Of a DNA stretch of 17,828 bases, positions 1 through 7,518 are shown piece after piece (the first letter of the stretch is position 1; each line of letters begins with the position of its first letter). The DNA comes from Rickettsia typhi (GTDB lineage: Bacteria; Pseudomonadota; Alphaproteobacteria; Rickettsiales; Deianiraeaceae). The notes under the pieces were generated by a model, which searched no databases, was not told the DNA's origin, and saw only the letters and a list, made by a program, of their open reading frames with translations. The DNA is taken from contig CAMCTP010000014.1 in the NCBI GenBank assembly GCA_945878495.1, positions 1 to 17,828 on the forward strand. Direction: 5' to 3'. The translations under genes were made by a program, and so were the position numbers.

Positions 1-54
1 TTTGCGAAGAATGACTCTGTGGAAGCTCAATATTCATACTCCTTTGATTTCTAG
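1..54 (+). CDS. C-terminal end of a probable outer-membrane beta-barrel protein (partial)
   Basis: The first plus-strand frame is open from the window edge to a TAG at 52-54 and encodes 17 residues ending VEAQYSYSFDF. Alternating aromatic or hydrophobic residues and a terminal Phe are the usual last-strand signature recognised by the BAM complex, so this is probably the end of an outer-membrane barrel protein. The family cannot be told from so little; BamA-like, LptD-like and porin-like proteins all fit. The following 141 bases to the end of plsX hold no convincing gene; only weak, imperfect AT-rich hairpins are visible there. Confidence 0.4.
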   Translation, partial: FAKNDSVEAQYSYSFDF

Positions 55-195
55 CAAAATTTCTCATTTTGGAAATATTTTGATTGAGTGGAATGTTGTT
101 TAAAATCATTGGTGCTGTATTTAAATTGCCACCCAGATTGGTGATAGTGGTGATAGCTCTGATGGAATTTTGTCAGCTTTGATTCATATAAACAT

Positions 196-1218
196 CTATA
201 TTTTATCGACAATTTTCTTATTCATTTCGTCTTTTACGATAATATAGGCGTTGGATATTGCATTTGCAAAACCAAGATAATCAGCGCCACCATGGCTTTT
301 TACCGATACACCATTTAGACCTATAAACATTGCACCATTGTAATTATTTGGATCAACTGATTTCATGCTCTTTTTTAGAGATCTTTTTGCAAGACCGTAT
401 CCTGTTAATGATAGTAGGCTTTTTGTAAAGGCGGTTGATAGTAGGCTTTTTACCAATCTACCCAAACCCTCGGCTGATTTAATTATTACATTTCCGGTAA
501 ATCCATCCGTTACAACAACGTCAACATCACCTTCATATATTTGATCAGGCTCTACATTTCCGATGAAATTGGATTTTAGATGTGAGTTTTTTATCATTTC
601 CGCCGCTTCTTGTATATATGCGTGACCTTTTATATCTTCAGATCCGATATTTAGAAGTCCTATTTTCGGTGATTTTTTCTTTAAAACAACCTTTGCGTAC
701 GCTGATCCCATGATTGCAAATTGGAATAAATTTTCAGCAGTTACATCAATATTTGCCCCCATATCAAGCAACACAACCCTACCTTTTATCGTTGGCATGG
801 TCGAGCAAATTGCAGGACGGTCTATTGTTTTAACGGTTTTGAGTATTATTTTTGACAAGGCCATTAGAGCACCGGTGTTTCCGCCAGATACAGATGCATC
901 ACATTCTTTTTTCGCAACAGATTCTATTGCCGATCTCATTGAGCTTCCGCCGCTTTTTCTGAGCGCCATTGATGGCTTCATATCAGATGGAATATATTCA
1001 TCGCAATGCACTATAGAGTAGTATGATTCATCGATTTTGTATTTTTGCATTTTTTTTCCTATTTGCTCCTTGTCTCCAAAAATTGTAAAAAATACAGGTT
1101 CATCCGGATTGTTTGACAGGAATTTTTGTATTCCGTGAATTGGAACATCTGGTGCGTAGTCTCCGCCCATTGCATCAATTGCTATATTTACCGGTTTGCT
1201 ATTAAATATTGAGTTCAT
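196..1218 (-). CDS. plsX: Phosphate acyltransferase PlsX
   Basis: PlsX converts acyl-ACP and phosphate to acyl-phosphate, the acyl donor for the membrane acyltransferase PlsY in the first step of phosphatidic acid synthesis. The 340-residue product has the usual family length. Its start carries the family hallmark NIAIDAMGGDYAPD (residues about 11-24), followed by SGGNTGAL, LLDMGAN, LLNIGSED and VVTDGFTGN motifs in the expected order. It is a soluble, peripherally membrane-associated enzyme with no signal peptide. In many proteobacteria plsX is followed by fabH; here the downstream side instead meets the end of a probable outer-membrane protein gene on the other strand, so the usual plsX-fabH pair is broken or lies elsewhere. 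The ATG is preceded by an A/T-only leader with no Shine-Dalgarno sequence. Confidence 0.97.
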   Translation of the reverse strand: MNSIFNSKPVNIAIDAMGGDYAPDVPIHGIQKFLSNNPDEPVFFTIFGDKEQIGKKMQKYKIDESYYSIVHCDEYIPSDMKPSMALRKSGGSSMRSAIESVAKKECDASVSGGNTGALMALSKIILKTVKTIDRPAICSTMPTIKGRVVLLDMGANIDVTAENLFQFAIMGSAYAKVVLKKKSPKIGLLNIGSEDIKGHAYIQEAAEMIKNSHLKSNFIGNVEPDQIYEGDVDVVVTDGFTGNVIIKSAEGLGRLVKSLLSTAFTKSLLSLTGYGLAKRSLKKSMKSVDPNNYNGAMFIGLNGVSVKSHGGADYLGFANAISNAYIIVKDEMNKKIVDKI

Positions 1219-1261
1219 TTTTATTTATAAAGCCTAGGTAAAATGAATTATTTTTTTTAAA

Positions 1262-1284
1262 ATGCAAGTTGATATTTCTTGCAT
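1262..1284. repeat. Inverted repeat between plsX and the folC fragment
   Basis: A perfect 7-bp inverted repeat, ATGCAAG, 9-nt spacer, CTTGCAT, lies in the 107-bp gap between the divergent plsX and folC-fragment genes. It is not followed by a long T-run in either direction, so an operator-like site is more likely than a terminator. It shares a TGCAA core with inverted repeats at 9036-9064 and 16509-16528. In AT-rich DNA this may be chance. Confidence 0.35.
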
Positions 1285-1325
1285 ATTTGATGTCTTGAAT
1301 TAATATTGACAAAAGTTGCATTGTT

Positions 1326-1802
1326 ATGATCACGATAAATTCAATTAATTGCGGTATTAAATCGGCTTATTTATCCGCTAGGCTTGAGGTTGTAAAGAAT
1401 TCTAATTTTGATTTGTTGCCCAATGGTAGTGTCGTCTATATTGATGGTGCTCATAATAAACATGGTGCCGTGGCTGTTGCGGAATTTTTAAAATGTCAAA
1501 AAAGTATTGATGGCATGGCTAATTATTTGATCAACGGAAGAACTGCAGGTTCGGATTTAAAGGGATTTTTAGAGCCTTTTGTTGGAGTAGTTGATGCCGT
1601 TCTTGCCGTCAGGGTTCGGTCGGAGTACTTTCCCGAAAGTCCCGAAAATATTGCCGAAGCTGGATTGGATCTTGGTATTCAGTCATTTATTGCTGGTGGT
1701 ATTTTAGAGTCAATTGAGAAAGTTTCACAAATTAGCGATTTACCTGTTAGGATTTTGATTTGCGGTTCTTTTTACTTGGCTAGAGATTTAAAGTTGCTTT
1801 AA
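1326..1802 (+). CDS. folC: Detached C-terminal domain of folylpolyglutamate synthase (FolC fragment)
   Basis: FolC adds glutamates to folate and has an N-terminal ATP-binding domain followed by a C-terminal Rossmann-like domain. This 158-residue product matches only the C-terminal domain. It has the entry motif (S)ARLEVV at 18-23, the DGAHNKHG motif at 40-47 that normally reads DGAHNPHG, and the closing LICGSFYLARDL at 144-155, equivalent to the family's GSLYLAGE ending. The N-terminal half with the P-loop (GTNGKGS) is absent: the frame meets a TGA at 1296-1298, and the upstream DNA is the gap to plsX and then plsX itself. The remaining domain has intact motifs and no internal stop. Either this is a recent remnant of a broken gene or the domain is kept on its own. 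It cannot be a complete ligase. No Shine-Dalgarno sequence is visible. Confidence 0.8.
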   Translation: MITINSINCGIKSAYLSARLEVVKNSNFDLLPNGSVVYIDGAHNKHGAVAVAEFLKCQKSIDGMANYLINGRTAGSDLKGFLEPFVGVVDAVLAVRVRSEYFPESPENIAEAGLDLGIQSFIAGGILESIEKVSQISDLPVRILICGSFYLARDLKLL

Positions 1803-1818
1803 AGTTTATTGTTTGAGA

Positions 1819-1905
1819 TGGTACCCGCGGGCGGACTTGAACCGCCACGACCTTGCAGTCAACGGATTTTAAGTCCGTTATGTCTACCGATTCCATCACG
1901 CGGGC
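1819..1905 (-). tRNA. trnL: tRNA-Leu (anticodon UAA)
   Basis: On the minus strand the sequence folds as a class II tRNA. The acceptor strand GCCCGCG pairs with CGCGGGT (one G-U at the end), followed by A and an encoded CCA (1819-1821). The D-arm contains GGTAGAC. The anticodon stem ACGGA/TCCGT encloses the loop CTTAAAA, giving anticodon UAA (plus-strand positions 1869-1871), which reads UUA and UUG. A long variable arm typical of Leu precedes the T-arm GGCGG-TTCAAGT-CCGCC. Total length including CCA is 87 nt. UUA is the favoured Leu codon in AT-rich genomes, so this is expected to be a major tRNA. Confidence 0.97.
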
Positions 1906-1913
1906 ATTTCGTG

Positions 1914-1941
1914 ATAATCTTGTGATGAAAATAAAATGCAA
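1914..1941 (-). promoter_or_regulatory. Tentative promoter of tRNA-Leu
   Basis: On the minus strand TTGCAT (1936-1941) and GATTAT (1914-1919) are separated by 16 bp. This would place the transcription start around 1907, two bases before the mature 5' end of the tRNA. Each box matches the sigma70 consensus in four of six positions, so the call is weak. Confidence 0.3.
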
Positions 1942-2000
1942 GAAGAATTTTCTTGATTTTTATACTTTGATGTTTATTAGAGGTGGATTATTATTTATTT

Positions 2001-2306
2001 ATGAAAAAATCTTTATTGATAATGCTTTTTATTCTGGCTATGCAGTCTTGTGCTATTGCTCCAACTCAAGTTGGCGGAGCGTTATTCTCAAACGTAAAAG
2101 AGCCAGTGTTGATCAATGAAAGCAACAACGGTCAAAAAGAAGGAATTTCATGCGGCGAAAACATTCTTGGAATTTATGCAAGTGGCGATATGTCGATTGA
2201 AACGGCTGCAAAAAATGGTAAAATTACTAAAATTCAATCAGTCAACAGAGAGGTAAAAAATAGATGGCTTTGGTCTGATGTTTGTACGATTGTAAGAGGA
2301 AATTAG
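2001..2306 (+). CDS. TRL-family (tRNA-associated locus-like) probable lipoprotein
   Basis: The 101-residue product starts MKKSLLIMLFILAMQSC, a short lipoprotein signal with the acceptor Cys at residue 17. The mature part carries the pattern of the TRL-like family: an early G-LFSNVKEPV segment, then a central CGENILGIYASGDMSIETAAKNG block followed by ITKIQSVNRE, and an ending like TIV-G. The function of the family is not known. An in-frame GTG at 1983 would add six residues ahead of the signal peptide; the ATG at 2001 fits the signal peptide better. AGAGGTGG at 1979-1986 resembles a ribosome site but lies 14 nt from this ATG. The gene is 95 bp from tRNA-Leu, on the opposite strand, and 12 nt before the next lipoprotein gene, with which it probably forms an operon. 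Confidence 0.82.
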   Translation: MKKSLLIMLFILAMQSCAIAPTQVGGALFSNVKEPVLINESNNGQKEGISCGENILGIYASGDMSIETAAKNGKITKIQSVNREVKNRWLWSDVCTIVRGN

Positions 2307-2318
2307 TTTTAAAATATT

Positions 2319-2747
2319 ATGAAAAAATACTCATTAATAATGTTGTCTGTATTTGCATTTTCTCAATGCGCATCTCATATTAATAATCAACAGGAAAGAA
2401 AATTAAATATGATAAAAGCAGATAAACCCGATCTTTACATAGAGGAAAAAAATCCAACAACAGCTGGATGGTTAGGATTATTACCTGGAGGAGGATCTTT
2501 TTACACAAGGCAGTATGGGTATGGCGCAATTAATTTATTGACATGGCCTCTGTCCATAACCTGGGATCCTTTCAACGGTTCTGGCGGAGCTAAAGATTTG
2601 AATTATGACGCAACTATGACGAATGTCAAGAAAAAGAAAAAGTCTGAGATAAAAACTCTTGATGAAAAGCTTGATTCTAAGCAAATTTCTGAATCTGACT
2701 ACAGAAGAAAAATTAGGCAAATCGATGAGGATTATTCTTTTGAATAG
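2319..2747 (+). CDS. Small probable lipoprotein with GLLPGGGSFYT membrane motif and SHOCT-like tail
   Basis: The 142-residue product begins with a hydrophobic signal ending FSQC (Cys 17). The residue before Cys is Gln rather than the usual small residue, so lipidation is not certain. Residues 50-88 hold a Gly-rich, membrane-like block, GWLGLLPGGGSFYT then GYGAINLLTWPLSITWDP. A similar block is found in small bacterial envelope proteins that pair with TRL-like genes. Residues about 103-138 are highly charged, and the LDEKLDSKQISESDYRRKI pattern resembles the SHOCT short C-terminal domain. No enzyme function can be assigned. The gene follows the TRL-like gene by 12 nt (TTTT then 8 nt then ATG) and is followed by a terminator, so the two form a compact bicistronic unit. 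Confidence 0.8.
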   Translation: MKKYSLIMLSVFAFSQCASHINNQQERKLNMIKADKPDLYIEEKNPTTAGWLGLLPGGGSFYTRQYGYGAINLLTWPLSITWDPFNGSGGAKDLNYDATMTNVKKKKKSEIKTLDEKLDSKQISESDYRRKIRQIDEDYSFE

Positions 2748-2761
2748 TAAAAACAAAGTGG

Positions 2762-2795
2762 TAGATTCTCGGTATTTTTACTGGGAATCTATTTT
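2762..2795 (+). terminator. Rho-independent terminator after the lipoprotein pair
   Basis: A 13-bp stem (2762-2774 with 2779-2791, three G-U pairs, no bulge) closes a TTTT loop and is followed by TTTTGATATT. It begins 14 nt after the lipoprotein stop codon and separates this operon from the convergent nuclease gene. Confidence 0.75.
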
Positions 2796-2896
2796 GATAT
2801 TAATCACGATGATTCTAATTTACCGATTGGAAAAATTAACCTTCAACGTGGTATTTAGTTAAATATATATCTGATACTTTTATCATTAACAGGCTT

Positions 2897-3826
2897 TTAT
2901 ATCAAGAGACCTTGCTGTAATGTATTTTCAGATAAAATCGGCTTTTCTGAAGTTGTCACCGCATTATCTATTCCAAAGCGTTTGTAAAAAGATTTTAGCT
3001 GATGTTTAGTTAAAAAATCTTTTGTTTCTTGTGATGGATTTTGCAAATTTAGTTTTTTAAATGTATTGTGATTTGCAATATCGATTTCTGGATCAAAAAT
3101 TAGCTCGGTTAAGCTTAACGACATATCTGCTAGAGTTTGGTTTTCAGTTAGTATTTTTGCCGTTTTGATTGGAAGTTTTTCCAAATTATTGTATATATCT
3201 GCGATATTTTCAAATTCTTTTAATACTGAAATAGCGGTTTTTTTACCTATATTTGGCACACCTGGTATATTGTCAATTGCGTCTCCAGTGAGAGCGAGAA
3301 ATGATGAGATTTGACTAGCTTTTACTCCGAATATATCTATGACATCGGATTCGTGAATGAAGGATTTTGTTTTTGGATTATAAATGCAGGTTTTTTGACT
3401 TACAAGTTGACACAAATCTTTATCAAAGGTTACAATAACGCTTTTTTTATTTTGATCTGATTCTATTTGCTTTGCAAGTGTGTTTATTATATCATCTGCT
3501 TCGAGACCATTTTTTTTTATTGCATCGACATTAAAAGATGCCAAAAGTTCGTCAAGTAGAGCGAATTGAGGTATTAAATCTTCCGGACATTTTGATCGAT
3601 TGGCTTTGTATTCGGGAAATAATTCGTGTCGCAATCCCTTGCCGCCAGCATCTAATGCAAATATTATTGAGTCATGATCGATTGTTTGGATGATTTGTAA
3701 AATTGATGACAAAAATCCGAATATAGCGTTTATCTGTCCTGATATTGGGGATTTAATTTCTTGTTTTACCGCGTAGTATGCACGAAAAAATAGCCCATAG
3801 GTATCTATTATTAAGATTGTTTTCAT
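2897..3826 (-). CDS. Stand-alone 5'-3' exonuclease of the DNA polymerase I N-terminal (FEN-like) family
   Basis: The 309-residue product matches only the 5' nuclease domain of PolA, which removes RNA primers and flaps during Okazaki-fragment maturation and repair. Metal-binding acidic residues are visible: D8 in ILIIDTYG, D59 in FALDAGG, E109/D111/D112 in LEADD, D135/D137 in TFDKD, and D182/D185 in TGDAIDNIPG. The Arg/Lys arch (RHELFPEYKANR) and the helix-hairpin-helix GVPNIGKKTA (189-198) are also present. The protein ends shortly after this domain, and no polymerase or 3'-5' exonuclease domain follows downstream. Buchnera-type endosymbionts also keep only this domain. The start overlaps the ftsQ stop by 4 bp (ATGA), implying translational coupling to a cell-division gene. 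Confidence 0.93.
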   Translation of the reverse strand: MKTILIIDTYGLFFRAYYAVKQEIKSPISGQINAIFGFLSSILQIIQTIDHDSIIFALDAGGKGLRHELFPEYKANRSKCPEDLIPQFALLDELLASFNVDAIKKNGLEADDIINTLAKQIESDQNKKSVIVTFDKDLCQLVSQKTCIYNPKTKSFIHESDVIDIFGVKASQISSFLALTGDAIDNIPGVPNIGKKTAISVLKEFENIADIYNNLEKLPIKTAKILTENQTLADMSLSLTELIFDPEIDIANHNTFKKLNLQNPSQETKDFLTKHQLKSFYKRFGIDNAVTTSEKPILSENTLQQGLLI

Positions 3827-4683
3827 TTTGGGCGATAATATATTTTTTCATTAATTCTAGCGTCAATATATTCAATTGATGGCTGAGTTGATTCATCGAA
3901 TATTTTTAGTTTTTCTTTGGCAATTAGGCAAATATCAGTGATTTCTTGGTGTGATGGATTTGCAGGTAGCATTATTTTTATGTCGTTTTTTAGAACCACA
4001 TCCCATCTTCTTGATGATATGTTTATGTATTGTTTTGCATTAGTGATAATTTCTTTACATTGACTTGATAGAGTCTGAATAAGAGAGTTAAAAAACTCAA
4101 AATCGTCAACTGAACAGTCTGATATTATTGGTATGTCGTAGCGAATTTTGGCACATTGTTCGCAGTAAGATTCCTTACCATTTAGGTCAATAATATATGT
4201 TTTTCCGGAGAAAACATCTTTCATTTGAGCGATTACTTGTCTTTCTTGGATCTTAATGTTTATTGATGATTTTGACAGTTTTTGGACTGTAACATATTTT
4301 ACAAACGGTATGTCTGATATGTTTTTTTTGATTGTATTGATGATGGATTTTTTATTTTTTATTGCAAAAGATCTTGAGTAATTTGCAACTTGTTTTATGT
4401 ATTCATTTGAAAGATATACACCGCCAGATGCCTGAATATCGATATTTTTATATTTCCCATTTTGAAATGAGTAGACTTGTTCCATGATATTGTTTTTGAG
4501 ATTTTCTACTGTAAAAATCATTTTTGAAATATTCGTATATTTATGGTGGATTACCAATGATGAGAATGTAATGCTTATTACAATTGCCAGAATTTTTACA
4601 ATTGCAACAACTCGTCTCATTTGTCTGTTAAATTTTATAAAGATTGCATCATCATTTTTGTATTTTTCTGCAATGTTCATCAT
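3823..4683 (-). CDS. ftsQ: Cell division protein FtsQ
   Basis: FtsQ is the bitopic inner-membrane protein that recruits FtsB/FtsL to the divisome. The 286-residue product has a cytoplasmic basic N-terminus, one membrane segment (about 25-45) and a periplasmic POTRA domain. That domain includes IPFVKYVTVQKLSKSSINIKI then QERQVIA, equivalent to the family's LPWV-A-V-R-WP-TL-I-I-ERKPVA. The C-terminal beta domain shows RRWDVVLKNDIKIMLP and ends YIDARINEKIYYRP, matching the family's closing 'IDLR' strand. The sequence is divergent and Lys/Ile-rich but the order of elements is diagnostic. Either of two adjacent Met codons may be the start. None of the usual dcw neighbours (ddlB, murB, ftsA, ftsZ) is present. 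It is co-transcribed with the downstream 5' nuclease. Confidence 0.88.
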   Translation of the reverse strand: MMNIAEKYKNDDAIFIKFNRQMRRVVAIVKILAIVISITFSSLVIHHKYTNISKMIFTVENLKNNIMEQVYSFQNGKYKNIDIQASGGVYLSNEYIKQVANYSRSFAIKNKKSIINTIKKNISDIPFVKYVTVQKLSKSSINIKIQERQVIAQMKDVFSGKTYIIDLNGKESYCEQCAKIRYDIPIISDCSVDDFEFFNSLIQTLSSQCKEIITNAKQYINISSRRWDVVLKNDIKIMLPANPSHQEITDICLIAKEKLKIFDESTQPSIEYIDARINEKIYYRPK

Positions 4684-4783
4684 AAATTAGGTTGGCATTT
4701 TATGTTGTTATTTTAATAAAAATTAAAAGCAACACTGTAAGATTGATTTTAATTTTTTTTCATTCACTTTTGTGTAATTTCTT

Positions 4784-6313
4784 ATGCAAAAATTGCAAAA
4801 AAATAATAAAGTTTTCTTGTGCATATTGGATGGATTTAGTTTTGGTGATCCGAAGAATCCGTATAATGCTGTTGAAAAATCCGGAATTCCAAATATTAAG
4901 AATTTGCTTAAAATCTATCCAAATACAATGTTGCACACATCTGGCGAATGGGTTGGCTTGCCAAATGGACAGATGGGCAATTCCGAAGTAGGGCACATGG
5001 CAATTGGCTGTGGTAGGGTTTTTAAACAAGATCTTGTTAGCATTTCAGATGATATTTCATCGGGGGAATTTTTTGACAAAAAAGCAATTCAGCTAATATT
5101 GAATCGATTAAAAACTACGAAAAACTCATTACATATTATTGGCTTGCATTCCGATGGCGGCGTTCATTCTCACAAAAGTCATATATCGGATGTAGCGAAT
5201 TTTTTTGCGTCAAAAGATGTTGAGGTCAAATTGCATTTAATAACAGATGGCAGAGATGTTCCGCCTAGGGAATATCTTGACTCTGGGTCTGATTTGAGTG
5301 CAGAATTTTCCGAATTTAACAAGATAAGTTTGGCTACAATTGGTGGCAGATATTACGCTATGGACAGAGATGGAAAGGATGAGAGGACATCGCTTTATGC
5401 TAAGGCAGTTATTGATGGATGTGGATTGAAATTTGATTCGGAGGCTGAATTGCGAAAGAAATTTTTTGGCTCAAAAGGTGATGAATTTATTGAACCATCG
5501 GTGATTTCTGATTATCAGGGCGTTAAATCAGGTGATATATTTTTTGTCGCAAATTTTAGATCTGACAGGGTTCGTCAGATTGTAAAATATTTAGAGGGTT
5601 TTAATGGGCATGTTAATATTGATTCATCGGATATATTTACAATGACAAAGTATTACGATGATTTTGGAGGTCATGTATTGTATAAAAAGGACGATGTTGT
5701 AAACTCTTTGTCTGATATTGTGAGCGGTAAAGGAATTAGTCAAACGAGAATATCTGAAACGGAAAAATATGCACATGTTACATTTTTTTTCAATGGAGGA
5801 AAAGAGGGTTGTGTTGAAACGGAGAGGAGATTTTTGATACCTTCGCCAAAGGTTAAAACTTACGATGAAAAGCCTGAAATGTCGATTTTTGAGGTAAAAA
5901 ATCAAATTATTGATATTATGAAATCCGGTAGAGAAAATCATTTGATTGTAGCGAATATTGCAAATGGCGACATGGTTGGACATACGGGAAATTTTACAGC
6001 ATGTGTTCAAGCAGCGAAGTATATTGACGATGCTATTTTTGATCTTTATCAAGAGGCTTTGAGTAATGGCTATACGATGATAATTACTGCCGATCATGGA
6101 AATCTTGAGGAAATGGTTGACTGCAATGGGGAAATTCACACCCAGCATACAACGGGGAAAGTTCCATTTATTTTAATTGATAAGAATTTTTCCAGTCCTG
6201 AGAATGTTGAATTTATAGAAAATGGCACGCTGGCAAATATAGCGCCAACGATCTTAAAAATTTATGGAATTGATAAACCTGAGGAGATGCTTCAATCGTT
6301 ATTTAAGATTTAA
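4784..6313 (+). CDS. gpmI: 2,3-bisphosphoglycerate-independent phosphoglycerate mutase
   Basis: GpmI interconverts 3- and 2-phosphoglycerate using two Mn2+ ions and a phosphoserine intermediate, in the cytosol. The 509 residues have the family's usual length. The alkaline-phosphatase-like metal ligand is D16 (CILDGFSFG), and the nucleophile Ser67 lies in GQMGNSEVGHMAIG. The inserted phosphotransferase domain shows LHSDGGVHSH, TDGRDVPP, GRYYAMDRD and NFRSDRVRQ. The second metal site shows ANGDMVGHTG and TADHGNLEE, then HTTGKVPF. All active-site motifs are intact, so the enzyme should be active. The first ATG lies close to the genuine start of family members. Its 3' end overlaps the convergent downstream gene by 11 bp. 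No Shine-Dalgarno sequence is visible. Confidence 0.98.
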   Translation: MQKLQKNNKVFLCILDGFSFGDPKNPYNAVEKSGIPNIKNLLKIYPNTMLHTSGEWVGLPNGQMGNSEVGHMAIGCGRVFKQDLVSISDDISSGEFFDKKAIQLILNRLKTTKNSLHIIGLHSDGGVHSHKSHISDVANFFASKDVEVKLHLITDGRDVPPREYLDSGSDLSAEFSEFNKISLATIGGRYYAMDRDGKDERTSLYAKAVIDGCGLKFDSEAELRKKFFGSKGDEFIEPSVISDYQGVKSGDIFFVANFRSDRVRQIVKYLEGFNGHVNIDSSDIFTMTKYYDDFGGHVLYKKDDVVNSLSDIVSGKGISQTRISETEKYAHVTFFFNGGKEGCVETERRFLIPSPKVKTYDEKPEMSIFEVKNQIIDIMKSGRENHLIVANIANGDMVGHTGNFTACVQAAKYIDDAIFDLYQEALSNGYTMIITADHGNLEEMVDCNGEIHTQHTTGKVPFILIDKNFSSPENVEFIENGTLANIAPTILKIYGIDKPEEMLQSLFKI

Positions 6314-6899
6314 AAACTGAATAGTTTGTAATTGCATTTCCATGCGAGACAATCATGGTTGAAAAGTCTAGAAATTCATTAATTTTCATTTCCAAGTGGT
6401 GTGATATGGTTCCATCATCTGCCGTGGTTACTTTTATTGTTTTATCTATTGGTTTTGTTTTATCAAAGTTGTACAATATTTTTAGTTTAACATGATTTTG
6501 ATGTACTGATTCTATCTCAACTATATCACTAACATTTCTAGGATCTTGCGATGTTATAGAGTTATTATTAATAGTGATTGACCATTTATCTTTTGAGATA
6601 TATGATATTGATTGTAGGTATATTATATTTGCCGATGGTTTTGACATTGTGACTATTTTTTGGTATTTTGCTCTTGCAACAACTCCGTTTGTCTTTAGGA
6701 ATAAACCTTCTTTTAGAATATCATTTTTACCATCGTCAAGGTTATTTATGCCATTTTTATATTTTTGTTTAAAGTCTTCATTGGTTGTTAATATTGGGTC
6801 AAATACTTTTGGTGTATTGTTTGTTGTAATTTTCTCAGCCTTGAGATATTGATATGGCGATGTGAAAAAGAGTATTATTGTCAAAAGTATTTTAATCAT
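6303..6899 (-). CDS. Secreted protein, third gene of a pilus/secretion-platform-like operon (PilP/GspC-like by context)
   Basis: The 198-residue product has a Sec signal peptide (about 1-21, ending LKA before EKI) and no further membrane segment, so it is periplasmic or membrane-tethered. A predicted disordered linker (about 22-65) precedes a beta-rich globular part (about 68-198), beginning KTNGVVARAKYQKIVTM. I do not recognise the sequence. It is last in a tight operon whose first two products look like GspL/PilMN and GspM/PilO, where pilus loci often encode a periplasmic PilP or PilP/GspC-type protein. The function is inferred from position and architecture only. The start overlaps the upstream stop by 4 bp (ATGA), and the 3' end overlaps gpmI by 11 bp in convergent orientation. 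Confidence 0.75.
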   Translation of the reverse strand: MIKILLTIILFFTSPYQYLKAEKITTNNTPKVFDPILTTNEDFKQKYKNGINNLDDGKNDILKEGLFLKTNGVVARAKYQKIVTMSKPSANIIYLQSISYISKDKWSITINNNSITSQDPRNVSDIVEIESVHQNHVKLKILYNFDKTKPIDKTIKVTTADDGTISHHLEMKINEFLDFSTMIVSHGNAITNYSVFKS

Positions 6900-7513
6900 T
6901 TTAGCAATTCAAAATAAATCCACTTGTAAGACATTGTTGCGATATATTCAATATGATCTCCATATTGACTCTGTTTTAGTATTTCAATTTTATCAGGAAT
7001 AACAAATCCCGATATACTTTTTAGCATCAAGCTATCAAGATTCAGAACGTTGATGTCTTCTGTTAAATTTGTAATAGATATTGTTATACTGTGGCATTTT
7101 GCTGCTTTGGAATTTTTTAAAGATGCATGAGAACATTCCATTGGTTTAATTTCTATAAAAGCAGGAAATGTTAGTGCGTTTTTCAGGTCAGAAGCAAGAT
7201 TATCAATTATTTCTTGGCTTATTGGCTCAACAAAACCATATTTTTTGTTTATTTTTTGTGTTGCTTTGATTGTACGATCCTCTATATTTTTCATTTTTTT
7301 AAATGATTCAAATTCTACCTCCATTGCTGTTTGTTTGTCTTGAACTTCTTTAATAGAGTTAATAATTTTTCTCTCTATTATATTTTCTATCAATATAGAC
7401 ATGAACATCGATATTGATATTAAAACTAGCAAAATGCCAACAATAATCTTTTTTTTATGTATCTGTGTTATTGATTTTTGTTGTACTTTTTTTTTAATAT
7501 CCATTGCCGACAT
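6896..7513 (-). CDS. Bitopic inner-membrane protein with coiled coil (PilO/GspM-like by architecture)
   Basis: The 205-residue product has a short basic cytoplasmic N-terminus, one membrane helix (about 23-42), a charged coiled-coil-like stretch (about 45-85) and a small alpha/beta periplasmic domain. This is the layout of PilO/GspM proteins, which pair with PilN/GspL in the alignment subcomplex of type IV pili and type II secretion systems. No signature residue confirms the family, so the call rests on layout and operon position. The start lies 5 nt after the stop of the upstream gene, and the stop overlaps the next gene by 4 bp, so all three are probably translated together. A second in-frame ATG occurs three codons downstream. 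Confidence 0.72.
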   Translation of the reverse strand: MSAMDIKKKVQQKSITQIHKKKIIVGILLVLISISMFMSILIENIIERKIINSIKEVQDKQTAMEVEFESFKKMKNIEDRTIKATQKINKKYGFVEPISQEIIDNLASDLKNALTFPAFIEIKPMECSHASLKNSKAAKCHSITISITNLTEDINVLNLDSLMLKSISGFVIPDKIEILKQSQYGDHIEYIATMSYKWIYFELLK

Positions 7514-7518
7514 AAATT

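Noticed and set aside
1..150. Minus-strand open frame, Asn/Ile-rich, running off the left edge
   Set aside because: It lacks a convincing start, has unusual composition, and overlaps the end of the plus-strand barrel frame; no family resemblance.
710..1021. Plus-strand open frame of about 100 codons inside plsX
   Set aside because: It lies entirely antisense to plsX, which is certain by its motifs; the translated product shows no family pattern.
1306..1330. TTGACA and TATGAT as a promoter for the folC fragment
   Set aside because: The spacer is only 13 bp and the -10 box would overlap the start codon at 1326.
1853..2119. Plus-strand frame across the tRNA and the TRL-like gene start
   Set aside because: It reads through tRNA-Leu in antisense and through the lipoprotein in another frame.
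4760..5029. Minus-strand and plus-strand frames around the ftsQ-gpmI gap
   Set aside because: Both overlap the 5' part of gpmI, whose active-site motifs fix the true frame.
5624..6148. Minus-strand frame of 174 codons inside gpmI
   Set aside because: Antisense shadow of a gene with intact catalytic motifs.
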